Made by a program: the position numbers and the translations under genes. From the NCBI GenBank assembly GCA_963773585.1, contig CAVZBR010000008.1:62001-126000 (forward strand): a stretch of DNA of 64,000 nucleotides. The letters run 5' to 3'. The notes under the pieces are model-generated. The model was not told where the DNA came from and ran no database searches. It was given only the letters and a program-made list of their open reading frames with translations. Source of the DNA: CAVXJN01 sp963773585. Lineage in GTDB: Bacteria; Pseudomonadota; Gammaproteobacteria; JASBUN01. Below, in pieces: positions 53,737 through 63,279 of the stretch; position 1 is the first letter of the stretch; each line of letters opens with the position of its first letter.

Positions 53737-55581
53737 GTGCCGGAAACGACTACCAACAACCGCCTGAATCGCGCTGTTGACCCGCACTACGATCACGTAC
53801 TCGGTCCGACGAATGCGCAAATCACGCTGGTCGAGTACGGCAGCTACGCGTGCCCGAGCTGCAGAGCGGCCAACGAAGCTATTTCCGATGTGCGCGATCA
53901 CTTCGGCACGCGTATGCAATACGTGTTCCGGCATCGGCCCATACCCGGGAACGAGCTGGCACTGCGCGCCGCCGAACTCGTGGAACTGGCGCCTGATCCG
54001 GAACGTTTCTGGAAAGCTCATATCAAGTTGATGACCCGTTCCGAAACGCTGACCGAAGACGACTTGCGCGAAGTCGCGCGGGATCTTGCGGCGCCGAACC
54101 TGACGCGCGCCGAAGCTGAAGTTGCCACCAAGCGCGCAGCGCAACGAGTACAAGCGGACATCACCAGCGCGCAAGCCGGCGGCGTCAAGATTACGCCCAC
54201 GTTCTTTATCAATGGTAGGCGCTATCGGGGGCCATGGGACCAACATTCGCTCGTCGACGCGATGCTCGGCACGCTCGGCCACCGGGTGCGATCGGCGGTA
54301 CTCGAATTCGTAAGCTGGGGGCCGTCGGCGGGGGTGTTATTGCTGCTGGCTACGGTGTTGGCTGTAGTGCTGACCAACTCAGCGCTGGGCGATGACTTTC
54401 GTGCCCTCTGGACCCAGACCTTGGGCTTTTCGCTCAGCGATGCAGCCTTTCGCATGTCCCTATTGCATTGGGTCAATGACGGCCTGCTGACAATTTTCTT
54501 TTTAGTGGTGGGGCTGGAAATCAAACGCGAATTCACGGTCGGACATCTCGCCAGCCGCAGATCCGCGGCTTTGCCGATTGCCGCTGCGTTGGGCGGCATG
54601 CTGATTCCAGCGCTGCTCTACATGCTGGTCATCCCTCGAGGGCCGTGGGCCCATGGCTGGGGAATCCCGATGGCGACGGACACAGCGTTCGCCGTTGCGC
54701 TGATCGTCGTGCTGGGTCGCCGGGTACCGGTGGAATTGCGCATTTTTTTGACCGCTGCGGCGATCGTTGATGACATCGGCTCGATTCTCGTGATCGCCGT
54801 TTTTTATTCCGAGACACTGCATTATGAGTTTCTCGCCGCTGCGGCCTTGATCAGCCTCGCCTTGGCAATGCTCAACCGCGCCCACGTATACCGTCTGTCG
54901 CCCTATATGCTGCTGGGTATCCTGCTGTGGGCGTGCATACACGCCGGCGGACTGCACGCCACATTGGCGGGCGTGATCCTGGCATTGTTCATTCCGACTC
55001 GTCCACCGCCCAACCTCAAAGCCCTCATCGCTCAGGCCAACACCATCATCGGCGCTGAAGCGTCCGCCGGCGGCGAAGTGTTACGGCATGGCCCTTCACT
55101 ACCCGCGTTGAGCGCGTTGGACGGCATTCACGAGCGCCTGGAGTCGCCCGCGGCCAGACTGTTGCGGCATGCAGGCGCCCGTTCCAGCTATCTCGTCCTG
55201 CCGCTGTTTGCGTTTGCCAACGCGGGCGTCGCGATGGCCGCGGACATCATGCAAGGTCATGGGCAACTGATGTTCGCTATCGTTGCCGCACTGACGGTGG
55301 GCAAACCCCTGGGGATGCTGGGCGCATCTGCGCTGGCGGTATGGTCGGGTATAGCAGTGAAACCGGATGCATACTCCTGGGGCCACTTGTGCGGCGCTGG
55401 AGCCTTGGCGGGCATCGGCTTTACGATGTCGCTATTCGTCGCCGGTCAGGCATTTCCAAATCAAGCCGACTTTTCCGCCGCGAAAATCGCGGTGTTCGCC
55501 GCGTCGATACTGTCGTCGATCATAGGAGTAAGCATACTTTGGCAGGCGAGCCGCACCGCGTCGCGACAGCAACCGCTATAG
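53737..55581 (+). CDS. nhaA: DsbA-like thioredoxin domain fused to Na+/H+ antiporter NhaA
   Basis: The 614-residue protein has an N-terminal DsbA-like domain (residues about 14-185, active site YACPSCRAAN, cis-Pro in KITPTFFING) and a C-terminal NhaA antiporter of about 12 helices with the transport pair of Asp in AAAIVDDIGSI. No signal peptide precedes the thioredoxin fold, so that domain is probably cytoplasmic. NhaA extrudes Na+ in exchange for 2 H+. The fusion is known in several phyla, but its role, possibly redox control of the antiporter, is open. A GTG start follows GGAG. Confidence 0.93.
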   Translation: MPETTTNNRLNRAVDPHYDHVLGPTNAQITLVEYGSYACPSCRAANEAISDVRDHFGTRMQYVFRHRPIPGNELALRAAELVELAPDPERFWKAHIKLMTRSETLTEDDLREVARDLAAPNLTRAEAEVATKRAAQRVQADITSAQAGGVKITPTFFINGRRYRGPWDQHSLVDAMLGTLGHRVRSAVLEFVSWGPSAGVLLLLATVLAVVLTNSALGDDFRALWTQTLGFSLSDAAFRMSLLHWVNDGLLTIFFLVVGLEIKREFTVGHLASRRSAALPIAAALGGMLIPALLYMLVIPRGPWAHGWGIPMATDTAFAVALIVVLGRRVPVELRIFLTAAAIVDDIGSILVIAVFYSETLHYEFLAAAALISLALAMLNRAHVYRLSPYMLLGILLWACIHAGGLHATLAGVILALFIPTRPPPNLKALIAQANTIIGAEASAGGEVLRHGPSLPALSALDGIHERLESPAARLLRHAGARSSYLVLPLFAFANAGVAMAADIMQGHGQLMFAIVAALTVGKPLGMLGASALAVWSGIAVKPDAYSWGHLCGAGALAGIGFTMSLFVAGQAFPNQADFSAAKIAVFAASILSSIIGVSILWQASRTASRQQPL

Positions 55582-55996
55582 TGGTCTATACGTAAATCGG
55601 CAGCCGGGTAAAAGTCATCCCAGCGTGCACTTTGCCGGCGCGACCGGCTTCGTGCCCGATCCGGGTGAGTGTCAATGCGCGTGACTACGCGAGCGAACCG
55701 ACGACGAGCGCCATCGATGCATGCAGGAGCGTATTGACCGCGCCTCCACTGGCGCCATAGCACATCGCTTCCAGACCGTATGACTGGTGCAGCGGATAGC
55801 GGCTCCGATTGGTGCCGTACTGCAAATTGTGAACAATCCGGGGGAAACCTGATCGGTTAGTCACGAGACGGGACGACCGCGCCGTCTACTAGGCGTTCCG
55901 AGCCACGCTCACGCTGATAACGAAAAACGTCGCGAACACTTCACCGAAACAGTCAAGTGTCATGCCGTCGCATATTGCGGCATATTCCGTTGCGGC
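55582..55996. other. Gene-free stretch after nhaA
   Basis: About 415 bases between nhaA and the decayed tlpA gene show no supported gene, repeat or terminator. Short open frames on both strands are arginine-rich. Confidence 0.45.
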
Positions 55997-56465
55997 TCAG
56001 AACTTCTGACCCAGCACAGTTCCGGCAAACACCTCGAACTTCCTGGTAGGTAGGCGGCTTACCTGCCAGTCACCCACGGCCAGCTTGTCATCCGCCAGCA
56101 ATGGAAAGCTCAATTCGTTGATTCGCACGACCTCGGCGCCCTGATCGCTGACCGGGCCCGCATGGATTGCCACGACTGCCAGTCCTTCGGTCTGCAGCCG
56201 ATCGTACAATCGCTGCAACGAGACCATTGCGCGACGACAGGGCACATACCAGTCGGCCCAGAAATTCACCAGCACCAAACGTCCCCCGTATTCCGCCAGG
56301 TCGTGGCGTTGTCCGTCAGCGCCCGGTAGGTTGAAAGCGGGTGCCGGTGCTGGTGTCTGCGCGGCCTGAACGGTTTTGGTGATCGCAACCGTTTACGGTT
56401 TCTTGATGCACCGCAGCCGCCGTACCGCCAAGAGCGCTGCGGAAACTCAGTCGGCCGACTGCCAT
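55997..56465 (-). pseudogene. Decayed TlpA/ResA-like thiol-disulfide oxidoreductase
   Basis: An N-terminal leader (MAVGRLSFRSALGG) from 56465 runs into noise; after a frameshift the mature part begins AFNLPGADGQRHDLAEYGGR and continues through LVLVNFWADWYVPCRRAM. The redox motif WCxPC is WYVPC, so the first Cys is lost. The C-terminal part (LAVGDWQVSRLPT) then leaves frame before the usual LVDRDG strand. It lies 124 bases beyond the mtoX stop on the same strand and may once have closed that operon. Confidence 0.75.
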
Positions 56466-56518
56466 GTCCAAAGACATTGAATCGATTACCCGTTGACACT
56501 TGAATTTCACGGCAAGGC

Positions 56519-56537
56519 GACCGCCGTTGCGGCGGTC
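56519..56537. terminator. Hairpin downstream of mtoX
   Basis: GACCGCCG (56519-56526) pairs perfectly with CGGCGGTC (56530-56537) around a three-base loop, about 50 bases after the mtoX stop. There is no T tract. It may mark the 3' end of the mtoX transcript. Confidence 0.45.
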
Positions 56538-56588
56538 CCCGAGAATATGTGGGTCACGACGCCCGATGCGCCGCGACCCAAGGTCAGA

Positions 56589-57962
56589 TCAACGCGCGCG
56601 GGCGAGTTTACGGTCGTCCGCGGGTGCTTTCTGCGAGTACAGCGAATAGGCGCCAAAACGCATCTGATGCGGACGCCCCAGCTTCTTGTCGTAGAAGTTG
56701 ATCTCGAACTTCTTCACCAGCTCCTTGCCGTTCCAGTCATAAGCGGCGAAGTACTCATCCAGGTTTTCACCCTTCTTGTCCCAGTTGCCCAGCAGCGAAC
56801 TGGTGAAGTACACCCGGCTGCCGTCCCAGCTCGAAGAGGCCATGTTCACCTGCTTGCCGATCTGCTTCTCGTACACCTGCTTCGGGTTGAACGGGTCCGA
56901 GATGTCGAACAGCCGTGCTTTGCCGTCCATGAACGTGTCCACCCACAAGTGGTTGTCGTCCGAGCTGATGGAGATGTCCACCGGCAGCGGGATCTTGGAC
57001 GGATCGCCTATGTCGGCCACCGCCTTCGCCTGCCACTCGCCACCCTTGTCCTCATAGATTAACCAGATCTTGGAGGTCAGCGCGGTGGTCGTAAAACAGT
57101 AGTTATGGTTCGGCCCCCATGCACAGCGCACTTCCAACGGCGCGCCCGGCACGTCTATCACCTTCTTCGCTTTGCGCGAATGCAGATCCCACACCACCAC
57201 CGTGTTGCCGAAGCGCTTCATCGCCTCTTCGTCCTTGAGCATCTTGCCGAAATCCATCATGTAGTTCGACCAGCCCGTGAACGAGGAGGTGACCATGACA
57301 TTACGCCGCGGCAACGCACGAATATCATAACCATAGCCGTCGGCGAACTTGCCCGTCTTCTTCGCACCGCGCAGATTGTCGTCGGTCGGCATCCAATGGG
57401 TCGTCACATACTCGCCCTCATTGGTGTACTCCACCAGCGCTGTGCGACCACCGTGGTCTTTGTTGTTCGACAGACCCGAAATCATCATCCTACCCGGCAA
57501 CGCATAGGTGGTATGCGGGCCCACCACCCCCCCGCTCTTGGCCACAAAGTCATCAATCACCTTGTGCAGCTTCGGATTGCGTGGATCGCTGTGCACATCG
57601 AACACAAAGATCTTGCTCGTATCCAGGCTCGCCGCCCACAGGTACTTGCGATCATCCGTCAGCCCCGAATGGTGCGCCTCGTTGCGTCCGCCCACCGACA
57701 CCGAATCCACCACCTGACCATAGGTCTTGGACTTCGGGTTGACGTCTACCGTCACCAACTTGTCCTGCCCGTCCCCAAGACCCTCTACTCCTAGAGTCCA
57801 TACGTATACGTAATCCTCCTGACCAACGATCTTGGCCATGTATGGCGAACACGCAGTCTCATCCGCGTAACTGGCGGTCGGCGTCACAACGCCCACCGCG
57901 AGCGTGCCCAACGCCGCGAATGCCGCCGCAGCCATGTGCTTCTTCAGCCGTGACTTGATCAT
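56589..57962 (-). CDS. mtoX: Methanethiol oxidase (MtoX), selenium-binding protein 56 family
   Basis: The 457-residue protein has a Sec-type signal peptide (about 34 residues, ending ASYAD) and the SBP56 propeller pattern (YVYVWTLGVEG, GGRNEAHHSGLTDD, VMVTSSFTGWSNY, VDISISSDDNHLWVDT, GRPHQMRFGAYSLY). Characterised MtoX from Hyphomicrobium is a periplasmic copper enzyme that converts methanethiol to formaldehyde, H2S and H2O2. AGGAGAG precedes the ATG at 57962. It is the last intact gene of the minus-strand cluster with the ABC importer, OsmC, Lpd and the lipoyl carrier; the usual SCO and MauG maturation genes are not in the window. Confidence 0.9.
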   Translation of the reverse strand: MIKSRLKKHMAAAAFAALGTLAVGVVTPTASYADETACSPYMAKIVGQEDYVYVWTLGVEGLGDGQDKLVTVDVNPKSKTYGQVVDSVSVGGRNEAHHSGLTDDRKYLWAASLDTSKIFVFDVHSDPRNPKLHKVIDDFVAKSGGVVGPHTTYALPGRMMISGLSNNKDHGGRTALVEYTNEGEYVTTHWMPTDDNLRGAKKTGKFADGYGYDIRALPRRNVMVTSSFTGWSNYMMDFGKMLKDEEAMKRFGNTVVVWDLHSRKAKKVIDVPGAPLEVRCAWGPNHNYCFTTTALTSKIWLIYEDKGGEWQAKAVADIGDPSKIPLPVDISISSDDNHLWVDTFMDGKARLFDISDPFNPKQVYEKQIGKQVNMASSSWDGSRVYFTSSLLGNWDKKGENLDEYFAAYDWNGKELVKKFEINFYDKKLGRPHQMRFGAYSLYSQKAPADDRKLARAR

Positions 57963-58127
57963 CTCTTCTCTCCTCAACCTGGTTTGCTCGATTCGTTCTA
58001 GTTTTAACATGCAAACAAGCGCCTCGCGCCTGATAGCACCATTTTTTCTTTTATAGATGGTAACCGTATATCGATCGCGACCCACCGCTACCGTCCGGCT
58101 TCACCCTCCTGGGCGACCTTGACCCTC

Positions 58128-58511
58128 TCATTGTCCCTGCAGATATCGACTGTACGACTCCGGATCCATCAACTCTGCCGGAACCTCTCCGTCGCACTTG
58201 ACCTTGAGTAACCATCCCTCTCCGTAGGGGTCTCTGTTTGCAATGGAGGGATCCGTTTCGACGGCGGGGTTCAATTCGACCACTGCACCCGTGATCGGCC
58301 CGATCAGATCGTTCACAACCTTCACCGACTCGACAGTACCGAACGACTCCCCGGCCACGATTTCGGTACCGGGTTCCGGAAGCTCGAAATACATGATCTC
58401 GCCCAGGCTCTGCTGTGCGTGATCGCTGATACCCACCTCCAGAACTCCGTCATTTCGTTCGCGACACCACAGGTGTCCTTGGTTAAACTGACATCCGTCG
58501 GCGTTGTTCAT
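58128..58511 (-). CDS. gcvH: GcvH-like lipoyl carrier protein
   Basis: The 127-residue protein is a glycine-cleavage H-protein-type lipoyl domain. The modified Lys is in GTVESVKVVNDL, followed by GPITGAVVELN, and the N-terminus has the H-protein pattern QGHLWCRERNDGVLEVGIS. Its start overlaps the end of lpd by 29 bases. No GcvT, GcvP or lipoate-attachment gene is nearby, so it may serve a pathway other than glycine cleavage, as lipoate-binding LbpA proteins do in sHdr sulfur oxidation. The H-like identity is sure; its partner enzyme is not known. Confidence 0.88.
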   Translation of the reverse strand: MNNADGCQFNQGHLWCRERNDGVLEVGISDHAQQSLGEIMYFELPEPGTEIVAGESFGTVESVKVVNDLIGPITGAVVELNPAVETDPSIANRDPYGEGWLLKVKCDGEVPAELMDPESYSRYLQGQ

Positions 58512-59904
58512 TCATCGACTCCTTGGTCGTACGTGGCTTGTGTAGCGCTTGACCCATGGCATCTTCCGCCGCCTCCTGGATCGCTTCCGAGAGCGTCGGA
58601 TGCGCATGCACGGTATTAATAAGCATCTCCATGTCGCATTCGCGCGACAGCAATACAGCAATCTCGTGTATTAACTCAGCGGCGTGCGCGCCAATGATAT
58701 GGGCGCCGACAATCCGAGGGGTTTCCGGGTGCCCGACCAACTTGACGAACCCCGCAATCTCTCCGAGTGCATGGGCCTTTCCCAGGCTACGGAGATCGAA
58801 ACGCCCGACACGTGCGCCTCCAAAGCGTGCACGTGCGGTTTCCTCGTCCAGCCCGACGCTCGCGACTTCCGGGTCGGTGAAGGTTACTCGGGGTACGTTT
58901 TCGTTTACGTAGGGGGCCCCGTCAACCTCAAGCATATGGTGTACGGCCACGCGAGCCTGGGCGGAAGCTGCGTGGGCAAGCATCAGCTTCCCGGTGACAT
59001 CGCCCGCGGCGTACACGCGCTCCACGCTTGTTTGCATGTGATCGTCAACCAGGATCTCACCACGACGCCCGGTTGCGATCCCCATCTCTTCCAGTCCCAG
59101 TCCGCTCGCCTTCGATAACCTGCCGACGGCGACTACGGCCCGTTCGCCCTGAGCAATCACGTCGTCGCCTACGTATAAAGAGACCCTGTCACTATTCCTG
59201 CCGATTCCCGTGACAGCCGTGCCGCCGACGAACCGGATCTTGCGCTTTTTCATTTCCCGAGCCAGCACTCTGGACACTTCCGGGTCTTCCGCCGGCAGTG
59301 GACGATCCGCCATTTCGACCATGGTCACATCCAAGCCCAGTGCACGGAATACGAACGCGAACTCGCATGCGATCACGCCGCCGCCGATCATTACAACCGA
59401 GCGCGGCAAGGTTTCCCATTTGAGTACTTCGTCGCTACTGCAGACTTGCTCTCCGTCCAACTCGAATAGAGGGGGTATCAAGGGTTGCGAGCCCGTGCAA
59501 AGCAGAAGCTGATCTGCATGGATGTTCTTGCCGCTCACCCGAATCGTAGCAGAGTCGATCATGCGTCCAACTCCGCTCACCGTTTCGACGCCACGGTTGC
59601 GCAACAATTCTTCGATGCCGCGTTGGTTCGTGGCTACGACTTTTGCCATTCGCTCCCGTAGTGCACCCCAATCGGCTCTTACATTGCCGTCCAGCACCAA
59701 CCCGAACTCCGCCGCACGGTTGAACTGCGTCAACACCTTGCAGCTGGCGATCAGCGTCTTTGTTGGGATACACCCTCGGTGCAGACATGTACCGCCCACA
59801 TCCTCTACACCGACCAACGTGACATGCGCCCCGAGATCCTTAGCCTCGATGGCTGCGACATACCCGGCCGGGCCCGCTCCGACAATCACAACATGCGGCA
59901 CCAT
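58483..59904 (-). CDS. lpdA: Dihydrolipoamide dehydrogenase
   Basis: The 473-residue flavoprotein reoxidises dihydrolipoyl groups with NAD+. It shows the FAD motif (VIVGAGPAGYVAAI), the redox pair (GGTCLHRGCIPTK), the NAD motif (MIGGGVIACEFAFVF) and the C-terminal HAHPTLSEA with the active-site His. It is the natural redox partner of the overlapping GcvH-like protein. The nearby genes do not include any 2-oxoacid dehydrogenase. It starts 9 bases after the OsmC stop. Confidence 0.95.
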   Translation of the reverse strand: MVPHVVIVGAGPAGYVAAIEAKDLGAHVTLVGVEDVGGTCLHRGCIPTKTLIASCKVLTQFNRAAEFGLVLDGNVRADWGALRERMAKVVATNQRGIEELLRNRGVETVSGVGRMIDSATIRVSGKNIHADQLLLCTGSQPLIPPLFELDGEQVCSSDEVLKWETLPRSVVMIGGGVIACEFAFVFRALGLDVTMVEMADRPLPAEDPEVSRVLAREMKKRKIRFVGGTAVTGIGRNSDRVSLYVGDDVIAQGERAVVAVGRLSKASGLGLEEMGIATGRRGEILVDDHMQTSVERVYAAGDVTGKLMLAHAASAQARVAVHHMLEVDGAPYVNENVPRVTFTDPEVASVGLDEETARARFGGARVGRFDLRSLGKAHALGEIAGFVKLVGHPETPRIVGAHIIGAHAAELIHEIAVLLSRECDMEMLINTVHAHPTLSEAIQEAAEDAMGQALHKPRTTKESMNEQRRRMSV

Positions 59905-59913
59905 ACAGTTTTC

Positions 59914-60339
59914 CTATTTGGCCTGAGCTTTCTGCGCTTGCTGCGCCGGACTGCGAAAATCCACTTCGACATGCGTTTCCGGTGACTGTTTCAACGTATT
60001 CATCACTTTGCACGCGCGCTCACATATGCTGACCATCTTGCGAACGTCCTTCTCATCCATATCGGCTTCTACCGATACGTGCGTCTGAATTTCTGCAATG
60101 CGAGACGGACCGCTGACCAATTTCCCGGTGCACTTGACGTGCAGGTGCTTCACCGGAAGGTCTCTCGCCTTGACATATTCCACCAGAAAGAAATTCAAAC
60201 ACGACGCGGCCGAAAGCAACATCAATTCAACGGCGCGATGGCCATTGTCACTGAACATCGGGATTTGACCGCACGGTGTCTGCGCATCGTAGCCTTTATC
60301 TGAATCCCAACTACAGTTGGCGTAATGCTCATCTGACAT
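59914..60339 (-). CDS. OsmC/Ohr-like protein
   Basis: The 141-residue protein has the OsmC fold with two conserved cysteines, in LLSAASCLNFFLVEYVKAR and SICERACKVMNTL. OsmC-like proteins reduce organic hydroperoxides or act on thiol compounds, and some use lipoyl groups and Lpd for their reduction. Its place between the ABC importer and lpd makes a lipoyl-linked thiol or peroxide reaction plausible. The start at 60339 (MSDEHYAN) replaces a longer in-frame version. Confidence 0.88.
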   Translation of the reverse strand: MSDEHYANCSWDSDKGYDAQTPCGQIPMFSDNGHRAVELMLLSAASCLNFFLVEYVKARDLPVKHLHVKCTGKLVSGPSRIAEIQTHVSVEADMDEKDVRKMVSICERACKVMNTLKQSPETHVEVDFRSPAQQAQKAQAK

Positions 60340-60418
60340 ATTGTTCGCTCCACACGATCGGCGGTTCGGCCGTACGGCCACGCGCGGGGCTCCTTGCCCC
60401 GCGCGGCCGCATACTGTC

Positions 60419-61519
60419 TTAGTTCTCCGCGAATTTACTGTGCTGGGCCTGGCCCACAACCTCGCCTACAGGGGCCTGCATCTTCAATTCCGCGAGTGCC
60501 TGCTTCAAAGGCTGCTCGTTGATCGGATGCGGAGGCATATCGGGAGAACTCAACACCTTAACCTCGTGCAGGAAGGCGTAGCCCTTCTTCATCAGATCCA
60601 TGACGTCGTCGTCAAACACCATTTTTCCGATATAGTTCACTTTCGCACCGCCGATGGCGGCCGGATTCTTCTTATAGAGCGCCGACCAGATCGCTTCACG
60701 CGAGTAACCCGTCAGCTCGTCATGAAGGATCTCCACAGTCTCGTCCGGGTGCTCCACCATGAACTTAACCGCTTCGATCTCGGCTTTCATCCAGCCCTTC
60801 GCTGCCTCCGGATGCTTTTCGATGAAGTCCTGGCGCATCAGGGTAAAGTCAGCGTCGGTCTCATTCCACGGCGCACCTGTTGCGGCGTATTTCGCGTTCC
60901 CGAGGACTACCTGGCGGCGAGCGTGAGGCTCCCACATGGCGGCTGCGTCCAAATTCCCTGCTTCGAAACTGCTCGCAATAACCTCGATCGGCATGTTCAG
61001 CACCTGCGAGGGCTTGAACGCGCCTTTATTGATGATGGATTCAACGAAGCGATTGGCGCACGTGCCGCGATGTACGGCGAATTTCTTCCCGTTGAGCCAC
61101 TTGGTAGCCTCCTCAACTGAAGCAAAGTCCGGCGCGTCTTTACGCACCAGAATCTTGTTGCAGTTCTGCCCGTTGCTGAACATCGGAACTGATACCAGAC
61201 GAATGTCGGCGATCTGCCCCTTTGTGGTTGCAACCAACGACGGCATATCCCCCATGGTTCCGATTTGCATCTTGTCGGCCAACAATGCATTTACCATCGG
61301 AGGTCCTGTCAGATGCGGCTCGAAGCGCACTGTGCTTCCCTCTGGCAGATATTGCTTCCATAGACCCTTCGCCTTGATAATTACGCCGTTCCAACCGCCG
61401 GTCCAATAGGGATGATAGCCATAAGTAATATTTGCCGCGTCTTCCGCGCGAACCTGCATCGAACCCGCAACCACTGCGGTTGCCAACACCCAACCTAGGT
61501 ACCGTCTCAGTTTGATCAT
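60419..61519 (-). CDS. ABC transporter periplasmic binding protein, NrtA/SsuA-like
   Basis: The 366-residue protein has a signal peptide (about 25 residues, ending VRAED), then a sulfonate/nitrate-type binding fold with ITYGYHPYWTGGWNGVIIKAKGL, EPHLTGPPMVNALLADKMQIG and AAAMWEPHARRQV. The Trp-rich HPYWTGGWN is unlike common taurine or sulfonate proteins. Genes around it (OsmC, Lpd, lipoyl carrier, MtoX) suggest an organosulfur ligand such as a methylated sulfur compound. It lies 87 bases after the ATPase gene. Confidence 0.9.
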   Translation of the reverse strand: MIKLRRYLGWVLATAVVAGSMQVRAEDAANITYGYHPYWTGGWNGVIIKAKGLWKQYLPEGSTVRFEPHLTGPPMVNALLADKMQIGTMGDMPSLVATTKGQIADIRLVSVPMFSNGQNCNKILVRKDAPDFASVEEATKWLNGKKFAVHRGTCANRFVESIINKGAFKPSQVLNMPIEVIASSFEAGNLDAAAMWEPHARRQVVLGNAKYAATGAPWNETDADFTLMRQDFIEKHPEAAKGWMKAEIEAVKFMVEHPDETVEILHDELTGYSREAIWSALYKKNPAAIGGAKVNYIGKMVFDDDVMDLMKKGYAFLHEVKVLSSPDMPPHPINEQPLKQALAELKMQAPVGEVVGQAQHSKFAEN

Positions 61520-61606
61520 TTCCGACCCTCCGGTTACTGTATTTGTCGTTATATGACGCGTCCCGTGCGCCGATCAGCCATGCGCACGGCTGTTTCGCCC
61601 TTTGCG

Positions 61607-62410
61607 TCAAGCAAAGTCTTCGGTCTCCTCTGAGTGAGCATAAAGCTGCTGCATCGCGTCCCGCTTGATGGCCAGATATTCGTCACTTCCCATGACGTCG
61701 AAGGTACGAGGATGCGGCAATCCGACCTCAATCGTGTGCACGATCTGGCTCGGACACTGCCCCATGATCATGATGCGATCAGCGAGAAAAATCGCCTCCT
61801 CAAGCTCAGAAGTGATGAATAAGGTTGTAAGACGCGTCTCTTCGAAAAGGCGCATGTAGTATTCCTGCATCAGTTCCCGCGTCATCTCGTCAAGCCCCCG
61901 AAACGGCTCATCGAGAATCATCACCTTTGGGCTGTTGATAAGCGCTTGGGCAAGCTCTGCGCGGCGTTTCATTCCGCCCGACAGTTGACCCGGATATTTG
62001 TCGCGAAAATCCTGCAGTCCAAATCGAGTCAACAGCGTCATCGCCTTTGTTCGCGCGTCCGCTTTGGACAGCTCCTTACGGGCAAGCGGTCCGAACATAA
62101 CGTTGTCACTCACCGTCATCCATGGCCACAAGGCGGTCTCCTGAAACACCAGCACCCGCTCGGAACTCGGCGCGCTCGCTGTAGCGCCATCGAGTTTCAC
62201 AGTGCCGCGGTCGGGCTTGATATAACCCGCGAGGATATAAGCCAGCGTCGATTTACCGCACCCAGAGGCACCCATGACCACCGTGAGCTTACCCGGCTCC
62301 ACATCGATCGAGCAGTTCTCAAGCACCGGGGTAGGTTCGCTCCCCTTTCTCACAAACGATTTGTTCAAATTTTCAGCACGGAGATGGCCGCTATCACGAT
62401 TGGTACTCAT
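61607..62410 (-). CDS. ABC transporter ATPase with altered H-loop
   Basis: The 267-residue ATPase has Walker A (GASGCGKST), Q-loop (VFQETALWPW), signature (LSGGMKRR) and Walker B (VMILDEPFRGLDE). The H-loop, normally ITHD, reads FITSELEEA, so the catalytic His is replaced by Ser. Together with the other ATPase of this locus it would form an unequal dimer. Gene order is ATPase, permease, ATPase, binding protein. It lies 14 bases after the permease stop. Confidence 0.92.
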   Translation of the reverse strand: MSTNRDSGHLRAENLNKSFVRKGSEPTPVLENCSIDVEPGKLTVVMGASGCGKSTLAYILAGYIKPDRGTVKLDGATASAPSSERVLVFQETALWPWMTVSDNVMFGPLARKELSKADARTKAMTLLTRFGLQDFRDKYPGQLSGGMKRRAELAQALINSPKVMILDEPFRGLDEMTRELMQEYYMRLFEETRLTTLFITSELEEAIFLADRIMIMGQCPSQIVHTIEVGLPHPRTFDVMGSDEYLAIKRDAMQQLYAHSEETEDFA

Positions 62411-62424
62411 CGGTTACCCTCCAC

Positions 62425-63264
62425 TCAGTTAGCCCCACGCCAAGGCATCATCTTTTTTTCAACGACGTCGACTATGAGCGTCGACAGATAACCGGCTATT
62501 CCAATTGAGATCATGCCGATGAGTACCACGGGTCCGGTGTGACTTACGTAACCTTCCCAGGTGAGCCGTCCCAGCCCGCTGTCACTCGCGATCATTTCCG
62601 CCGCAATCACGACGTTCCACGTCACAGCGATACCCAGGGTCATGCCAACCGCGATCGACGGAATCACGGACGGAACAATAATGCGCCTGAAGATCGTCCC
62701 CCGGCTTGCACCTAGCGATTGCGCCAACCACATGTGTTCTTTCTTGATCCCACGCACGGCGTCGTGGACGTTGATGACGATAATGAAGAACGCGCCGATG
62801 AAGGTTATGAAAACGATGCTCAATTCCGTGGTCGGCCAGAACAAAATCGACAACGGCACCCACGCGAGAGGCGGGATGGGCCGCAACAGCTCGATCACGG
62901 GGTAAAAAAGAGCGTTCAGCGTCGGCCGCGTACCAAGCAACAGCCCGAGTGGAATGCCCAGCAACTGCGCTACCGCAAACCCGTAAAATACGCGCTGAAA
63001 GCTCACCGCCCAAGAGGCCCAGTAGCGGGACGAGAACATGTAATCCGCTACGAACGCGTTGGCAACTTCAAGAGGAGATGGAATCTGCGCGAACCCGCCA
63101 ATCTGTGCGCGTACCAAAATGTCCCAGAGAACAAAAAAGCCGATCACCGCTGAGGCGCCGCGCCAGTCCGGCGCTTTCAGCCGGCTCCATCGCGATCGCA
63201 GTGCGCGCCCCGTCGCGGTTTTCCCGGGAGCCGCTGATTTCAGGTCTTGCTCTACCGCACTCAT
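62425..63264 (-). CDS. ABC transporter permease, SsuC/TauC-like
   Basis: The 279-residue protein has a basic N-terminus, six helices and the family segment PIPPLAWVPLSILFWP, with the coupling region around SLGASRGTIFRRIIVPSVIPS. Only one permease is seen, so it may form a homodimer, or a second permease gene may lie outside the window. Gaps to both ATPase genes are about 15 bases. Confidence 0.93.
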   Translation of the reverse strand: MSAVEQDLKSAAPGKTATGRALRSRWSRLKAPDWRGASAVIGFFVLWDILVRAQIGGFAQIPSPLEVANAFVADYMFSSRYWASWAVSFQRVFYGFAVAQLLGIPLGLLLGTRPTLNALFYPVIELLRPIPPLAWVPLSILFWPTTELSIVFITFIGAFFIIVINVHDAVRGIKKEHMWLAQSLGASRGTIFRRIIVPSVIPSIAVGMTLGIAVTWNVVIAAEMIASDSGLGRLTWEGYVSHTGPVVLIGMISIGIAGYLSTLIVDVVEKKMMPWRGAN

Positions 63265-63279
63265 TATGTCGTGTCTCCT

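Noticed and set aside
58128..59904. Glycine cleavage system locus
   Set aside because: Only H-like and L proteins are present. GcvT and GcvP are absent, and the neighbours concern sulfur compounds and transport.
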